From assembly GCA_032718475.1 (NCBI GenBank), contig JAUCBJ010008622.1:1-64000 (forward strand): 64,000 nt of DNA. Direction: 5' to 3'. Positions 1 to 11,799 of the stretch are shown here, piece after piece. The stretch comes from Nemertoderma westbladi (taxonomy: Eukaryota > Xenacoelomorpha > Nemertodermatida > Nemertodermatidae). The stretch's first letter is position 1. Each line of letters starts with the position of its first letter. A program made the position numbers and the translations under genes. The notes below the pieces were generated by a model. It did not search any database. It saw nothing but the letters and a program-made list of their open reading frames with translations, and was not told the DNA's origin.

Positions 1-1500
1 CTCCAGAACAGTATTAAACTGTATTTAATGCCTACACTTGCAACCTTATTGCTTACTGCAATAAGATTATAAACTGTTACTGTTCGCGCTTTTGAAGACC
101 TTTAGCAGTTTAACCTGCCAAAATTTATATGTCTTTTAGTTAATTATAACCACTTTAGCATACGACAATAATTTATGCTAATACGCAAAACATTAGCCGA
201 AGTCAGCCCATGCGCGATCATTCACCCGATGGATCTACACCCGGGAGACTGAATTCGGATGCTTGAATTGTATTATTACAGTGTAAGGTTGTAGTGTATA
301 CCTAATGTATTATTCGATAGATCGTTAATAATTAATCTCTGACAGATATTATTGGCTTTCGGGAAATATTAACAGTTCCTTTAGGACGTGGCGCTTTACC
401 TATTTAAACAGAACTAAGACTTATACTAAACGCAACGATACTGCTGCTGATTAAAGTATAAAACGTATTCTTTAGGAAATACTTTGTTACCAATCACAAT
501 CATACACACTATTCTGCCGACAGTCAGTATATTTGATCACACATAAAGAGAGCAGTAATTGACTCGCGTAGGGTCTGCTAAATAACATTGGATTCAATAC
601 ACACCACATTAATATAAATCGCAATTGTTATATATAGCCGGTCTCTCTAACCTGTAGTGTTATCAAGAAAATTGGGAATTGGGTGATTTATCCGTATTAT
701 CCAAATAGCAATATTTCCATCAACAAATATTTACAATTAATAACTGACGGTAAAATAACAGTACAAACAATATGATTAATGAGTTAGGTGATATTCGATT
801 CGTGAGATTAGTTAGGTAACAGTTTATACTTTCGATAATTCAAGCAGTTCTGCAGTTCACGGTACAGCAGTATCTATCTAAAAATGCCGGTGTTTCTGGC
901 TTAGACAGCAATAACAACAAAAGTAACAACTCTCTCTCTCTCTCCAGTCAGACGAACACTCTCCTTATGATCGGCAGGAAAGCTACACGTCGACAGGAAA
1001 AACCGCCCTGATTGGCCCAAGCCAAACAAAGAACCACGCGGCCAATGGCTGTTTCCATGTCAGCAACCAGCTGCTAGATGTCGTAATATGAATCATCACG
1101 GCTAAGCTGTGAAAGGTGGTTTGTGCATTACAAGTTTTTGTCTTACCATGTCCGCTAAAACACGTATATAGCAGAATGATTTTTATGTCCGTTAAAACAC
1201 CTGTAAAGGTACCTTGCGGGCGAGGGGAATATATCTACAGTTAGAAAACCTTTTAGAGTATTCCAGCGCCTGTGGGGAAACTGGATTGCGAAGCAAAAGG
1301 GGCCAGTTATATCCCACAGAAGCTTTTACAATGTCGCCGAAGCAATTCTGTCCTCTTGGAAAATCTTAAGAATCGAGTAGAATTATTTAATCCGCAAATA
1401 TGAATGAATATTCTATCATATATCAAAATATCAATTATTGAAAACATTTATAAATCACTTTGTAATTTATAATTGTTATATTAATGGCAAATGACATCAA
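1..1500. other. no gene recognised (flank of MFS gene)
   Basis: No convincing coding region or RNA gene is visible. The only simple repeat is a (CT)n tract at 930-945. It ends in CCAG and could serve as a plus-strand 3' splice site, but no exon is recognisable after it. Positions 1250-1500 would be the 3' flank of the minus-strand MFS gene; no clean AATAAA was found there. Confidence 0.5.
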
Positions 1501-1504
1501 GGCT

Positions 1505-2713
1505 CTAACTTTGGACTTTGTACTTCATGTACATAATACAGCTGATGAAGCTAATGATGACGGGAATACCAAACAAACTAATTATGGATGAAGCCATAGG
1601 AAACCCATATGAGTCAGTCAAGACGCCGCCAATTAATGGTCCTGTTATGTGACCAATAGCGTAAGCTATACGATTCCCCGCCTGCAAGACTGTGTGAGTG
1701 TCTACATTGTCAGGGCAAGCCAACTGGTCTATAGCTAATCTAGTCTGTAGACCAAGACTTGGGGTTTTTGACAACCCGAACGCTATACCCAATAGGAAAC
1801 AACCCAGTAAAGAAAGAATGAAACTCATTGCGTTTGTTTCAGGGTTTGATAGGAGAAAAGGCGAAGGCCCTAGCAGGATTATAGCTAGAATTAGTCCAAA
1901 GAAACCGCTCAGTGTGACCGCCATAGGATTGAACTGTGGAAAGCGTTGCATAATCCCGCTAAGGGTTAACCCTATAGCAGCTGTTGTGATTGGATCAATT
2001 AGGAATATTCTTCCAATTGTAATCTGATTGGTTTTATAGGCTTCAAACAGATGTGTTGCATATTCAGCACCATAGAATCGGTAACATTGTCCAGCGTGAA
2101 CTTGTAGGATTGCGATTAATAAAATTGGAACGTGGCAGAAGATTCCAATCCCGTTGTTTTTATCATCTTCATCTTCTCCGTTTGTCGCTCCTTCTATATG
2201 ACGCGGAGACTCAATTAGACAATATAGGGTGGATAAACCGATGATAGCCCCAAATATAAAGAACGGTGCCTTGAAGCCTAAAGCGTTGTACAACATTGAC
2301 CCAAATACTGGGGCTAACATTCCCGCTACGCTGGCTGCAATAAGAGAGAACCCAGCTAGAAATACCCGATACCCTGGGAATAACTCCATTAACAGACTGT
2401 ATGTGTAGATAAAGGTGATAGTAAGTCCCACGCCGTCTATAACACGGAGGGCAAAACACACGACAATGTAGATGATATCGTTTGAAATGAGATCGATTAG
2501 GCCGAATCCAGTTACACCCACTGTGCCAGCAAAGCTGCAAACCCCGAATACAAAACGGGAAATCCAACAAGTTACTCTTCTGGTCAGGAATATGAATATC
2601 AGCAGTTTGGTTATGGAGTAAGCGGAGTATAGTGCGCCTATAAGCGTTTGGGACCATCCCCGCTGTTCTTTGGCAATAATTGGGAAAAATGTATCTGGCA
2701 TGTATAGACACAT
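1505..2713 (-). CDS. MFS transporter, SLC18B1-like (exon, 402 aa from first ATG)
   Basis: Probable membrane transporter of the major facilitator superfamily, related to the SLC18 vesicular amine/polyamine family. The protein is a run of hydrophobic helices. A loop near residues 170-190 is acidic (GEDEDDKNN). The C-terminal half has the family pattern of a glycine-rich helix, ITGPLIGGVLTDSYGF. The ATG lies in a CCGCC context but begins at the end of what should be helix 1, and the frame stays open upstream to a TTTGCCTTAG splice-acceptor-like site (exon would start at 2749). I therefore infer that the N terminus sits in an upstream exon outside this ORF. There are no internal stops over 400 codons, unlike the mobile elements nearby, so it is probably a host gene. 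Substrate is unknown. An intronless retrocopy is the alternative. Confidence 0.8.
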   Translation of the reverse strand: MCLYMPDTFFPIIAKEQRGWSQTLIGALYSAYSITKLLIFIFLTRRVTCWISRFVFGVCSFAGTVGVTGFGLIDLISNDIIYIVVCFALRVIDGVGLTITFIYTYSLLMELFPGYRVFLAGFSLIAASVAGMLAPVFGSMLYNALGFKAPFFIFGAIIGLSTLYCLIESPRHIEGATNGEDEDDKNNGIGIFCHVPILLIAILQVHAGQCYRFYGAEYATHLFEAYKTNQITIGRIFLIDPITTAAIGLTLSGIMQRFPQFNPMAVTLSGFFGLILAIILLGPSPFLLSNPETNAMSFILSLLGCFLLGIAFGLSKTPSLGLQTRLAIDQLACPDNVDTHTVLQAGNRIAYAIGHITGPLIGGVLTDSYGFPMASSIISLFGIPVIISFISCIMYMKYKVQS

Positions 2714-2984
2714 GGCGGGCAGTCCCTGGTATAGTATACTATACTGTACCTAAGGCAAAGGTTCGTTTGGTGTAGGTGGGCGGGGCATCTGATAGGCGTT
2801 CATATTTCGTACCATCAACCATGGCCAAGTTAATATAGTAAATGTTATTATAATATATATTGCAATAGTTTATGGAATACTTATAAATAAAATTGTCAAT
2901 ATTAATTCTAGGACCTGTGTCTGTATTCTAGCTTTATAATAATAATATATGGTGTGTTCTACAAAATAAAATAATATGTAGATA
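2714..2984. other. intergenic or intron, no gene seen
   Basis: Upstream side of the MFS exon. It holds the acceptor-like site at about 2750 and AT-rich sequence. Nothing coding was recognised. Confidence 0.4.
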
Positions 2985-3024
2985 AGCATACTACTGTTAC
3001 TACTACTACTACGACTACTACTAT
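2985..3024 (-). repeat. (TAG)n-like tail of RTE LINE copy A
   Basis: A short TAC/TAG microsatellite directly abuts the 3' end of the LINE at 3025-4407. The other two copies of this LINE (near 14372 and 52195) also end in a few TAG-like units, so it is read as the element's 3' tail, as is usual for RTE elements. Confidence 0.55.
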
Positions 3025-4407
3025 CGGCGTGCTGCATTGCAGCTGCATTATATATATTATATATAATATATATGAAGAATGATGGGCCGGCTTGTTGACA
3101 AAATTGCTCCGCCATAACTCCCTATCACCCATGACATTTGTTAGATCATCCACATCTTCAAGGCCAATGTCCTTTAAGATCCGTCTCATAAAAGTAATGT
3201 CTAGGCTGTCTGCCAAGCTTACTCTCTCCATTAGGCCGCCAAAGCACAAGATAATGTGTTGACTGGCCCTCATGGCGAAAAAAATTCCTTCGGATCCAGG
3301 CGGATCCGTTCAAGTTTCGAGCTAGTGGAGACTAGTGAAACACTTCCAATAATGTCGTATAGAGTCTGATTGGAAATTTGTTCATTGTACTTGAAGAAAT
3401 GAACCTGGTGCAGCATTCGTGTGAAAGTGCCATCCCGAGATTTGGTATCCTCTGCAGTTATAGGCCAGCGTTAGTATTAGTACTACTGCTGTCTTAAATA
3501 ATCGAACATTGAGGTTCTGTTTTATTTCATGGGAATATATGGGAATATTTGGGAATATTTCATGTTTTATTCCAAATCCTGGACAGAAAATTCAATGCTG
3601 TCATACCTTCCCCTTACGTATCAGAAGGTTACACCTGACTTGCTGATCCATGATCCCAAGTAGCAGAAGTCATCCACCCACATGCTAATGCAAACCATCC
3701 CTGGAGCTTTTGCCCTTACGATCAGACATTTCTCGGGCACTGTCGGTATACTGTCATATTTCTGGTCTAATTGCAATTTATAAAAAGACCAACACTAGAA
3801 GCAACCTGCTCCAATGAGCAGAGGAGCCTTTGGGCTACCTCTAGTGATTCTGACAGCACCTCTAAGTCATTAAATCTAGATCAGTAAGTTACTCTGCTTG
3901 ATTTCCTCTACTTATTGTCCCAGGAGTGGGTGTTACCATCACCCCCCACCTTTATTAAGATGGTCTAAGGACATGTGTAGAACTTAAGCAACCACAATTA
4001 CGAATAAGAATGGTGTTAGCATGTCACCCTGAAGGACTCTCCATAAGACTTTGAATGGATCCGTGTCACCGTCAGCAGTAGACACAAACGTGGTGAAACC
4101 ATCGTACAGTGATCTGATAGATGCAACTATTTCCTCAGGAATCCCATATGCTGCAATTATCCTGACCATGGTTGGGAGGCTGAGTCGATGGCCTTGAAGA
4201 ATTTAAAAAAGATAATAGCCAGACGTTGGTCTTTCTTTGTTGATAACTCTTCGATTATCCTTCTAACTGCCAGAATAGGCTCCATGGTCTCACGACCTTT
4301 ATGGAACCCATTCTGATTTCCACGGAGCAGTCTCTCAATGGGATCCCTGATGCGATTTAATAGAATTCTATTGTATAGCTTTGCAGCAATCGAGATCAAT
4401 GAGATTC
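3020..4407 (-). mobile_element. RTE-clade LINE, copy A, 5'-truncated and decayed
   Basis: Minus-strand remnant of a non-LTR retrotransposon reverse transcriptase. Fragments 4157-4399 and 3984-4169 carry the fingers region (KLYNRILLNRIRDP, GNQNGFHKGR) and the block before motif B (VLQGDMLTPFLFVIVV). Fragment 3110-3273 carries the C-terminal end (RILKDIGLEDVDDL, ANVMGDRELW-like). The same order is found, better preserved, at 14.4-16.1 kb. Homology stops abruptly at about 4407. Frameshifts and a missing FADD region make it non-functional. A palindromic AT stretch (3045-3075) has expanded inside its 3' UTR compared with the other copies. Confidence 0.8.
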
Positions 4408-4409
4408 AA

Positions 4410-4890
4410 TTTGGATTGTGTGGATTGTGTGGGTTGTGACGTTCCTTGTATAGCCCTACACGTATTGCGCGTAGATTCACATCTACCGGTTTAGTGTTTT
4501 GGTTATTTGGACTTGGCCTACTGGGTGTGTTGGGATTGTATTTGTTTGTGTTATTATTTTGTCCCTGTTCAACGTTCGTGCCACGGTGTGGCCCTACTCC
4601 CAGCTATCTGTGGACTTGCAGTCCCCTGTGTCGCCGCGTATGGTAGCGATTGTCTTATGGGGGGGGGGGGGGGGGGTACACCCCCCTCAGGTCAAAATTT
4701 TCGTTTTTTGTTTTTTTATTTCATCCAGAGTAGAATTTAATGCGGATTTGAAATCTGGAAACGGCTTAGCGAGATCTCTTTTACTTCTCGAGTAATGGCT
4801 GGTTTTCCGTCTGTATGTCTGTCTGTCTGTCCATCGAAATATTAAAAAGGGCATAAAATAAGCAATCTGAAATGTTTGCTGTTAGGATTT
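4410..4890. other. no gene; G18 run and (TGTC)n tract
   Basis: Contains an 18-base G run (4659-4676) followed by TACACCCCCC, and a GTCT/TGTC microsatellite at about 4808-4831. Open frames here are low-complexity and look accidental. Confidence 0.4.
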
Positions 4891-4897
4891 TTCTTAA

Positions 4898-6327
4898 CCC
4901 TATTACCACTGGGGTGTTTTGACCATTAGCACCACTGGGGGGGGGGGGGGGGGGGGGGGGGCGATTCGACCCACCCACTATATTTTTGTAGTCGTCCAAT
5001 GAAATCCTACAAAATTTGGGCTGTTGGTGAAACAACTATAGATGAGCACTACCAAACCTTAAAAAGTTAAAATTTCATAAGCTGGGACTCATAATTTTGA
5101 TGAAAAATAAAAGTAGTCCCAGGACAAAATTACAAAATTTTTCGTTTTCTAAAAACTAATAGTGTGGCAGTGTTGGCTAGATTTAGTAGGTTTTTCAAGA
5201 CGCTGAATCGAATGTGATTATATTCCACTTTCAAAAATTGAAGTGGATGCTATTTTTCGTGCACCTAAGAAGTGGGCGTGGCACTTCAAATTTTGAAAAA
5301 TACGAGATTCGGAAAATAAACCAAAATTGAAATTTTAACGAATTTATATAGGTTTTCCAGACCGCTGAATCGATTGAAAGTAATATAGAAGCCCGAAGAC
5401 TTAGAAGTTAGCCATTTTTTGAAATCAAAACTTTAGTGTTTTTTCCGAATAAAGTAATTTTGAAAATTTGAAGTGCCACGCCCTAATTTTGGTGCACCGA
5501 AAATTACGTACACAAAGGATTTGAGGCTTCTATATTACTTTCAATCGATTCAGCGCTCCAGAAAACCTATAAAATTAATTTGAAATCAAAACTTTAGTGA
5601 ATTTTCCGAATCTCGTATTTTTCAAAATTTGAAGTGCCACGCCCTAATTTTGGTGCACCAAAAATGGCGAACCACTAAGTCTTCAGGCTTCTATATTACT
5701 TTCAATCGATTCAGCGCTCCAGAAAACCTATAAAAATGCTTTGCAAATCAAAACTTTAGTGTATTTTCCGAATCTCGTATTTTTCAAAATTTGAAGTGCC
5801 ACGCCCTAATTTTGGTGCACCAAAAATGGCGAACCACTAAGTCTTCAGGCTTCTATACTACTTTTAATCGATTCAGCGCTCCAGAAAACCAATAAAAATG
5901 CTTCGAAATCAGAACTTTAGTAAATTTTCCGAATAAAGTAATTTTGAAATTTTAAAGTGCCACGCCCTAAATTTGGTGCTCCAAAAATGACGTACCACTA
6001 CACTTACATACTTGTATAGAGCATTAGAGTGATCCAAACCAATAAAAATAAATAAAAATAGCCCAAACATAAATAATTACTAAATCACGAATGACTTTGT
6101 AAAATTCGAAAATTTCAAAAAATTTGGTGCTGGAGACCAAATTTTGAGGTGGCACCCACATCGAAAAGTAGAAATCCAATTGCAACGTCGTTTTTTGCAA
6201 AAGATGCGGCATTAAATTTGGCTAATTCTCACAAAAAATTGGGCCGGTACGTAATGTGGTTGCATAGTTACAGCAACTAAAAACTAGGAAGGGGCCGATT
6301 CGCCCCCCCCCCCCAGTGGTAATAGGG
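4898..6327. mobile_element. TTAA-type non-autonomous DNA transposon, 1.43 kb
   Basis: Both ends carry the inverted repeat CCCTATTACCACTGGGG (4898-4914, and its complement ending at 6327). Both are flanked outside by TTAA (4894-4897 and 6328-6331), the target duplication of piggyBac-like and some other transposases. Long G and C runs sit just inside each terminus. The interior has three to four direct repeats of about 170 bp, each with GAAGTGCCACGCCCTAATTT and ATCGATTCAGCGCTCCAGAA, and no transposase ORF. (TGTC)n tracts lie on both outer sides, suggesting insertion into a microsatellite-rich site. A diverged relative of its left end lies inverted at 48.1-48.5 kb. Confidence 0.85.
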
Positions 6328-6379
6328 TTAACGTCGATGTCTGTTTTAATATTTGGAATTATCTAATCACTATGTCTGT

Positions 6380-6450
6380 ATCTCAGTCTGTCTCTCAGTT
6401 TGTCTGTCTGTCTGTCTGTTTGTATGTCTGTCTGTCTGTCAACATGTCCG
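6380..6450. repeat. (TGTC)n microsatellite
   Basis: Imperfect GTCT/TGTC repeats immediately right of the TTAA element, matching the tract on its left side near 4810. Confidence 0.7.
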
Positions 6451-6520
6451 TCAAATTTTAATTAATATATATTTAATAGATATTTGTGAGTTTTGTATTA
6501 CATATTGAACAGTTGTCTAA

Positions 6521-7932
6521 TAGGGTGGTGCGTTTTTTGCTTTTTTTCGATTTCATTGTTCTACCGGTGCACAAAAGTTGCCAAATGGTAAAAAAATAAG
6601 GCAAAAAAAATTTCATTACATTTCGTCTCTATCTTCACGGATCCCAAGAGGGTTGAAATTCTGAGCCATCGCAATGCGCCATAATGAAATTTATAGCAAT
6701 ATAACACATTAATGAAAGATCAATGATTCAAGAAAGAACTTCATGCATGCATCAAATGTCATCAAATGGCTCCAAACTTAGTTAGAAAACAAAATTTTAA
6801 TTTTTGGATCAAGGTAACTAGTGCCACAGGCACATGGACAGAACCTACCATTTGGCACAAAGTGATGATATTTCTAAATTTTCGCGATGGCCAACTTTGA
6901 GTTCTCCTACTGCATTAATATTAAGCTCATTAGAACCGCAATGGCCGATTTAGTGGGGGTAGACACCTTCAAAACAAACGTAGAGCGAATAGTTCTTGAG
7001 ATATCGCAGAAAATGTGAAGTCCGGCACAAGTCTACACTACTGCCTTGATGCGATATGGAAAAATCCTCAAAAAATTTTATTTTGAATTATCTGAAGGAA
7101 TCAAGAATAGACACATCACTGCAACAAATTGATTTAGTGTATACAGACACCTTCAAAATTAAAGAGTAGTGAATAGTTGACTATAGTTTTTGTACAAAAT
7201 GTGTGGAATGGGTCAACTGAATATCAAGTATTAATTGGTGGATATAGTCTTGACATTTTGTAAAATAACTCAAGAACTGATGACTCTACTCTTCATTTTA
7301 AAGGTGTCTACACCCATTACATTGATCATTTCTGTGATGTGTCTATTCTTGGTTCCTTGAGATAATTCAAAATAAAATTTTTTGAGGATTTGTCCATATC
7401 GCATCAAGGCGGTAATGAAGACTATGTGCCGGACTTCACATTTTCTGCGATATCTCAAGAACTATTCGCTCTACGTTTGTTTTGAAGTTGTCTACCCCCA
7501 CTAAATCGGACATTGCGGTTCTAATGAGCATAATATTAATGCAGTATGATAATTCAAAGTTGGCCATTGCGAAAATTGAGAATTATTATCACTTGCGCCA
7601 AATGGTAGGTTCTGTCCATGTGTCTGTGGCACTAGTTCCCTTGATCCAAAAATTAAAATTTTGGTATCAAACGAAGTTTGGACCCATTTGATGACATTTG
7701 ATGCATGCAGGAAGTTCTTTCTTGGGTCATTGATCTTTCATTAATGTGTTATATTGTTATAAATTTAATTGTGGTGCATCGCGAAGGCTCAAAATTTCAA
7801 CCGCCTTGGGATCCGTCAAGATATCGATGAAATTTAGAGAAAATTTTTTTGCCTTAATTTTTTACCATTTGGCAACTTTTCCGCACCGGTAGAACAACGA
7901 ATTCGAAAAAAAGTAAAAAACGCACCGCCCTA
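6521..7932. mobile_element. foldback element with 8-bp TSD, hAT-like
   Basis: Almost the entire 1,412 bp is an inverted repeat. The left arm (6521 to about 7200) and right arm (about 7250 to 7932) match over their length at roughly 80-90% by eye, with a short central spacer. Termini are TAGGGTGGTGCG and its near-complement CGCACCGCCCTA. Both sides are flanked by the perfect 8-bp duplication TTGTCTAA (6513-6520 and 7933-7940). Terminal TAGGG and an 8-bp duplication fit hAT transposases. ORFs inside (7270-7458, 7482-7691) are mirror-image accidents, so the element is non-autonomous. A transcript would form a hairpin of about 680 bp. Confidence 0.9.
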
Positions 7933-8064
7933 TTGTCTAATGGACTAGTTGTCTACTACTAATAACAAATGTGAGCTATCATATAACAATAGCTAGTAAT
8001 AATAATTCTGGAAAACAACCATAAACTTATTTTTTTTTTAATTCCGCAGGCTCTGAGAATAATT

Positions 8065-8285
8065 CACGTGCTGCGCGAAGTCTTCATGTGCAGCATGAAC
8101 TTTTCATGTGCCACGTGAAGGCTTCTCATTCTGATCAAAAAGCTTTCCGAGGTGCTCGATTAATTAACGTGCTTTATGAAGAATTTAAGTGCTACGTGAA
8201 ACCTTCACCTGCTGCGCAAATGTCTCACGTGCTGCGCGAAGGTTTCACGTGCTGCGCAATGCTTAATGTTCTGTGTAAAGGCTTA
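8065..8285 (+). repeat. 20-bp tandem repeat, about 11 units
   Basis: Period-20 array with consensus CACGTGCTGCGCGAAGGTTT. Units at 8065, 8226 and 8246 are nearly perfect; those between (8085, 8105, 8186, 8206) are diverged but in register. The 16-mer CACGTGCTGCGCGAAG also occurs singly at 8419-8434 and at 24576-24591. The apparent 67-codon ORF at 8088-8291 is only this repeat read through. Confidence 0.85.
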
Positions 8286-8289
8286 TTGT

Positions 8290-8850
8290 AAAATTATGTG
8301 GAAATTTTTATATAATTTTGAATGTTTCTTTTGAGGTTGTCTCATTATTCCATGACTATTTATTACTAAATTACGAAATAGTATGCTATCAAATCAATAC
8401 GCCAAAATGAAATATGTTCACGTGCTGCGCGAAGTGTTTTTTGGCAAGCACTCTAAAATTATTTTAAAAGGTTGTTAAAAGTGGGTAGGGGTTTATTTGA
8501 TCCAAATTTCATTAAATCACATCGATCACATCCATTGAGAAATCACAAAATATGGATAGGGGATCCAATGGGAAAATAAAAGGAGATACCAGTACTGAAA
8601 ATAGAACATTTGAAATATATTGTTCTTAAACTTTAAATGCATTTATCTCGGAATTGTATTTTTCACATTCAAAATACTACTACTCAGCCATTTCTTAACC
8701 AATTTTCGAATTTTTTTTTGTTTGATTTCTTTTCGGGTTTTGATCAAAAGTTATCGGTTAGAATTTTGAATTGTGCCATATTAATTTCTTGAAATTAGTT
8801 AATATCTATTAAGTAATAATTAATATTAGTTAATAATATAAAATATACAA
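8290..8850. other. AT-rich, no gene seen
   Basis: Contains one dispersed copy of the 16-mer described above (8419-8434) and otherwise no recognised feature. Confidence 0.4.
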
Positions 8851-8852
8851 AA

Positions 8853-9485
8853 TTACACACAAGCAGAAATTCTAGCCATTTTCAAAAAAGGTCCATAGGG
8901 GGGTGTACCCCCCCCCCCCCCCCTTAATTTTGGTAACGCATTTGCCGCACTATGCTCTGGTTTTGGCCTGTTGTATTCGGTCTTCGGCGCCCTCCCAAGG
9001 CTATCCTCGCTGTACACTGGGTCCGTGATAAGTTCTGCTTCATAATTGAGGAAGTTCGACATTTCCTCTAGGCCCGGTTCCGCACCTTTCTTCTCCCGGG
9101 TGGAGAAGGCGATCTTCCTCCACTTATTTCTTAGCCAGATTGGCAGTGCCTGTGCTATCGTGGTGATGTTATTCGATGCGTTCAGTTCGTAAGGCGCATC
9201 CAAGGTCTTCAGCACAATCAGCGCCTTTCCGACTTTATTCGCGAAAGTCTTGCTGACAGGGTTATCATGTATGCCACCCGATGTTATTCCCCTCAAGGTT
9301 TGCCGGATGATCTTGGCAGGGTGTCCGTATTCCCTGTCTAGGGCCCGCCATGTAGTCGTGAATCCACCCTCGATACCTTGATACTGCCTTACGATGTCGT
9401 ACGCTGGGCCCCCAGTGTAAACTTGTAAATATTTTAGGCACTCCGCCTGTGTCAGATTCTTTGTTAATATTTCATTACTGTACAT
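8853..9485 (-). pseudogene. BEL/Pao gag core (DUF1759-like), 3' part
   Basis: Structural gag fragment that would build the retrotransposon particle. Residues 1-150 show the BEL/Pao gag pattern: an ALxYL-like block (AECLKYLQVYTGGPAYDIV), then WRALDREYGHPAKI and a helical stretch ending near a Trp-rich WLRNKWRKIAF. It lies in the same frame as the ORF ending at 9486 and is separated from it by one TGA (9486-9488). The two therefore formed one gag gene. The last 30 codons run through a C16 tract (poly-Gly) and are not gag. Downstream pol is absent. Confidence 0.75.
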
Positions 9486-10646
9486 TCAGAATTGCAGGTA
9501 TTCTTCCAGTCTGCTTCCATCGAATTTGAACGGCTCCACTGGCGGCAGCTCAATCCTGGTCTTAAGCGCATCGAAGAGTGTTGCCATTCCCATCGCCTGT
9601 ACTTCTAGTGGGCTCGATGGATGCTGTACAGACTCTCCTGTTGCTCGGTGCGGTTCGCCCGTCGGGCCTGTCGACCTCTTCTGTGTTGGATATATCATTG
9701 GGGATAACGGTCCCCTCCATATCTCTGTATCACACGATCTATTTTGGTCTGAGGGGTTTGGGGTTTTTGTTCTTGGTTGAGTACATTGCTGATATTGTAA
9801 TGGGGGAATGTCACCATGCCCCCCCCCCCCCCCCCCCCCCATCGGTGCTATATTTGGTATTGGGGTTGATGTTACCATGTTAGGGCCCATACACCTATCG
9901 GCAATAGCTCCCCCCTCCCCTGGGTATATGTTATATCCCTGCATATTATAGTCATACTGGTGTGCTGGTACTGGTATAGGCCTATCCGCCTCTTGCCTAC
10001 CTACCGGTATGTACGCCGCGACTTCCGGATCTAATCCCGTTGTCCGCGCTACCCTATCGCCTACACTATCTCTTCCAGCATGGTCTATAGTATGTGCAGT
10101 AAGGCCTACAGTATGTCCTGCAATCTGCCTGTGTCCTTCTGTACCGAAGTTTAATCTTCTTGAATATTCCAAGAAGTCCTCCCTGCGACTACCGTATTCT
10201 CGATAGGCAGCTATATCCCGTCGGGAAGTTTCTCTTCGATCCCCTCTCCTGTCCTCGTCCTCGCACCAGTACATCCTGTACCCTTCTGCCGGTGTGTGGT
10301 ATATCTCACCAGGCTGCATCTCTCCGGGGCGATGGCAATCTCCCAAAGTTCGACCCCACTGACTCTCAAACTCCATCTCTGCTACCGACGGTTCACTGTC
10401 CGTCCTTCCTCTCCGGTTGCTCGTAGCAACACTTCTTCTATTCTCTTCACTTCTTCTCTCTTCAGTGTAGCGATCCCCTTCGTGAGATCTCTCTTCGACC
10501 TCCCGGATAAACTCCACTGTTCTTCTTCCGTCTTCCGACTGGGCTCGACGTCTTGTCGCTTGCCCACTCACGGCGCCAACCTCTCTCTCTCTACCCGGTT
10601 GGACGCTCCTGGGGATACTCGCAATCCCCCTACTATTCTCTGTCAT
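9486..10646 (-). pseudogene. BEL/Pao gag, charged N-terminal part
   Basis: 386-codon frame rich in Arg, Glu and Ser (repeated RR, REYGSRRED), with a Gly run coded by the C22 homopolymer near codon 275. Its end (ELPPVEPFKFDGSRLEEYLQF region, positions 9489-9550) is the typical start of the BEL gag core, giving an 'F-x-G-x...YL-F' motif, and is continued after a single stop by the next ORF. The N-terminal two thirds have no recognised domain. Confidence 0.65.
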
Positions 10647-10659
10647 CGGGTGTCACGGT

Positions 10660-10973
10660 TCACCTAACTCGCCCCTCGCAATATCCGCCGATGCTTGTGG
10701 GATATTCTCTGCCCCCCCCCCCCCCTCTCGCCACTAATCTCTCATGGTGGGGTGCCTGTAGCCCCCCCCCCCCCCCCCATTTGCCACCTCTTACTTCGCT
10801 ACTACGCCCCTCTCTAGTCGACACACTATCTCTACCCTGGCTGGGTCTACTCACCCCCGCCTCTCCCTGTGCGACTGCATAGCCTGCATAGCCTTGCAGG
10901 CTCCTGGTGGGTTGACTCACCCCCACTACTCCCTATGCGACTGCGTGGCCTTGCAGGCTCTCATTGGGTTGAC
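10660..10973 (-). repeat. short tandem repeat in BEL 5' region
   Basis: Three imperfect units of about 57 bp, each with GGTTGACTCACCCC and GCCTTGCAGGCTC on the plus strand (about 10890-11020), next to two C-homopolymers. It is open on both strands, so no coding claim is made. Confidence 0.5.
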
Positions 10974-11340
10974 TCACCCCGCTACTCTCTGCATAACTAT
11001 GTGGCCTTGCAGGCTCTCGCTTGTCGGACCACCTGTCTCCCCTACATTCGTATTAATATCACCGTTATTAACAACATTATTTTGATTAATTTCCCCTGGG
11101 CCACTATTTAGCGCAATATTGTTACCTAAATTATTATTTAAATAATTATGTTCAGAATTGGGGTTGTTATTTGGATTACTTTGTGCATTTAAATTAGAAT
11201 TATTATTTGGATTATTTTGCACGTTTAAATTAGAATTATTTTCATTATTTTGCACATTTAAATTAGAATTATTTGGATTATTTTGCACATTTAAATTATA
11301 ATTATTTGGATTATTTTGCATATTTAAATTAGAATTATTA
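10974..11340 (-). repeat. 33-bp minisatellite coding an Asn-rich array
   Basis: On the minus strand the frame reads about six 11-residue units of the type QNNPNNSNLNV within an element ORF; the plus strand shows repeated AAATTAGAATTATTTGGATT. Such arrays expand by slippage. Whether it was translated as part of gag is uncertain. Confidence 0.65.
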
Positions 11341-11486
11341 TTAATGGGTAAAATATTATTTCCTGCAACAAAAGTTTGATTAGGGTTGTCTACTATGGTA
11401 CTATCAATATTAATTCCTTCTAATGTATTATTATTACCCCCCCCCCCCCCCCCCCCGCCCGTACAGTTACACCAGTCCTGGGTCTG

Positions 11487-11759
11487 TCACCCGGTGCCTG
11501 TAAGTGGGGTATTAACAAACGTCTCCATTACTTCTGGCTCCTCGTAAACACTACCCAAACCAGCCTCACTCTCCGATAATCCCAACTTCGCCAGTTCTAA
11601 CCGGCGCTTTTGCTTCGCATTGTATTGCATAAGCCCCCTTAGCCAGGTATGCATGTCATCCCGCATACGCTTTCCCGCTCTCTCTCTCTCTATGTCTTCT
11701 CTCAAACTTTGGTTTGCTGATTCTGCCTCCCTCGCCTCCTGCTCTCTACGCTCATTCAC
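11487..11759 (-). pseudogene. coiled-coil fragment of BEL gag region
   Basis: 90 codons, strongly charged and Glu/Arg rich, heptad-like (NERREQEAREAESANQ). It continues the coiled coil of the ORF at 11800-12387 in another frame, so a frameshift near 11760-11800 probably split one coding region. Confidence 0.5.
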
Positions 11760-11799
11760 TTCTCTTGCCTCCGCTCTCTAAGCTCATTTGTTTCTCTCT

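Noticed and set aside
8088-8291. 67-codon ORF
   Set aside because: It is only the 20-bp tandem repeat read through.
9526-10882. Plus-strand ORFs opposite the BEL gag
   Set aside because: Low-complexity antisense frames without domains; the minus strand has the gag motifs.
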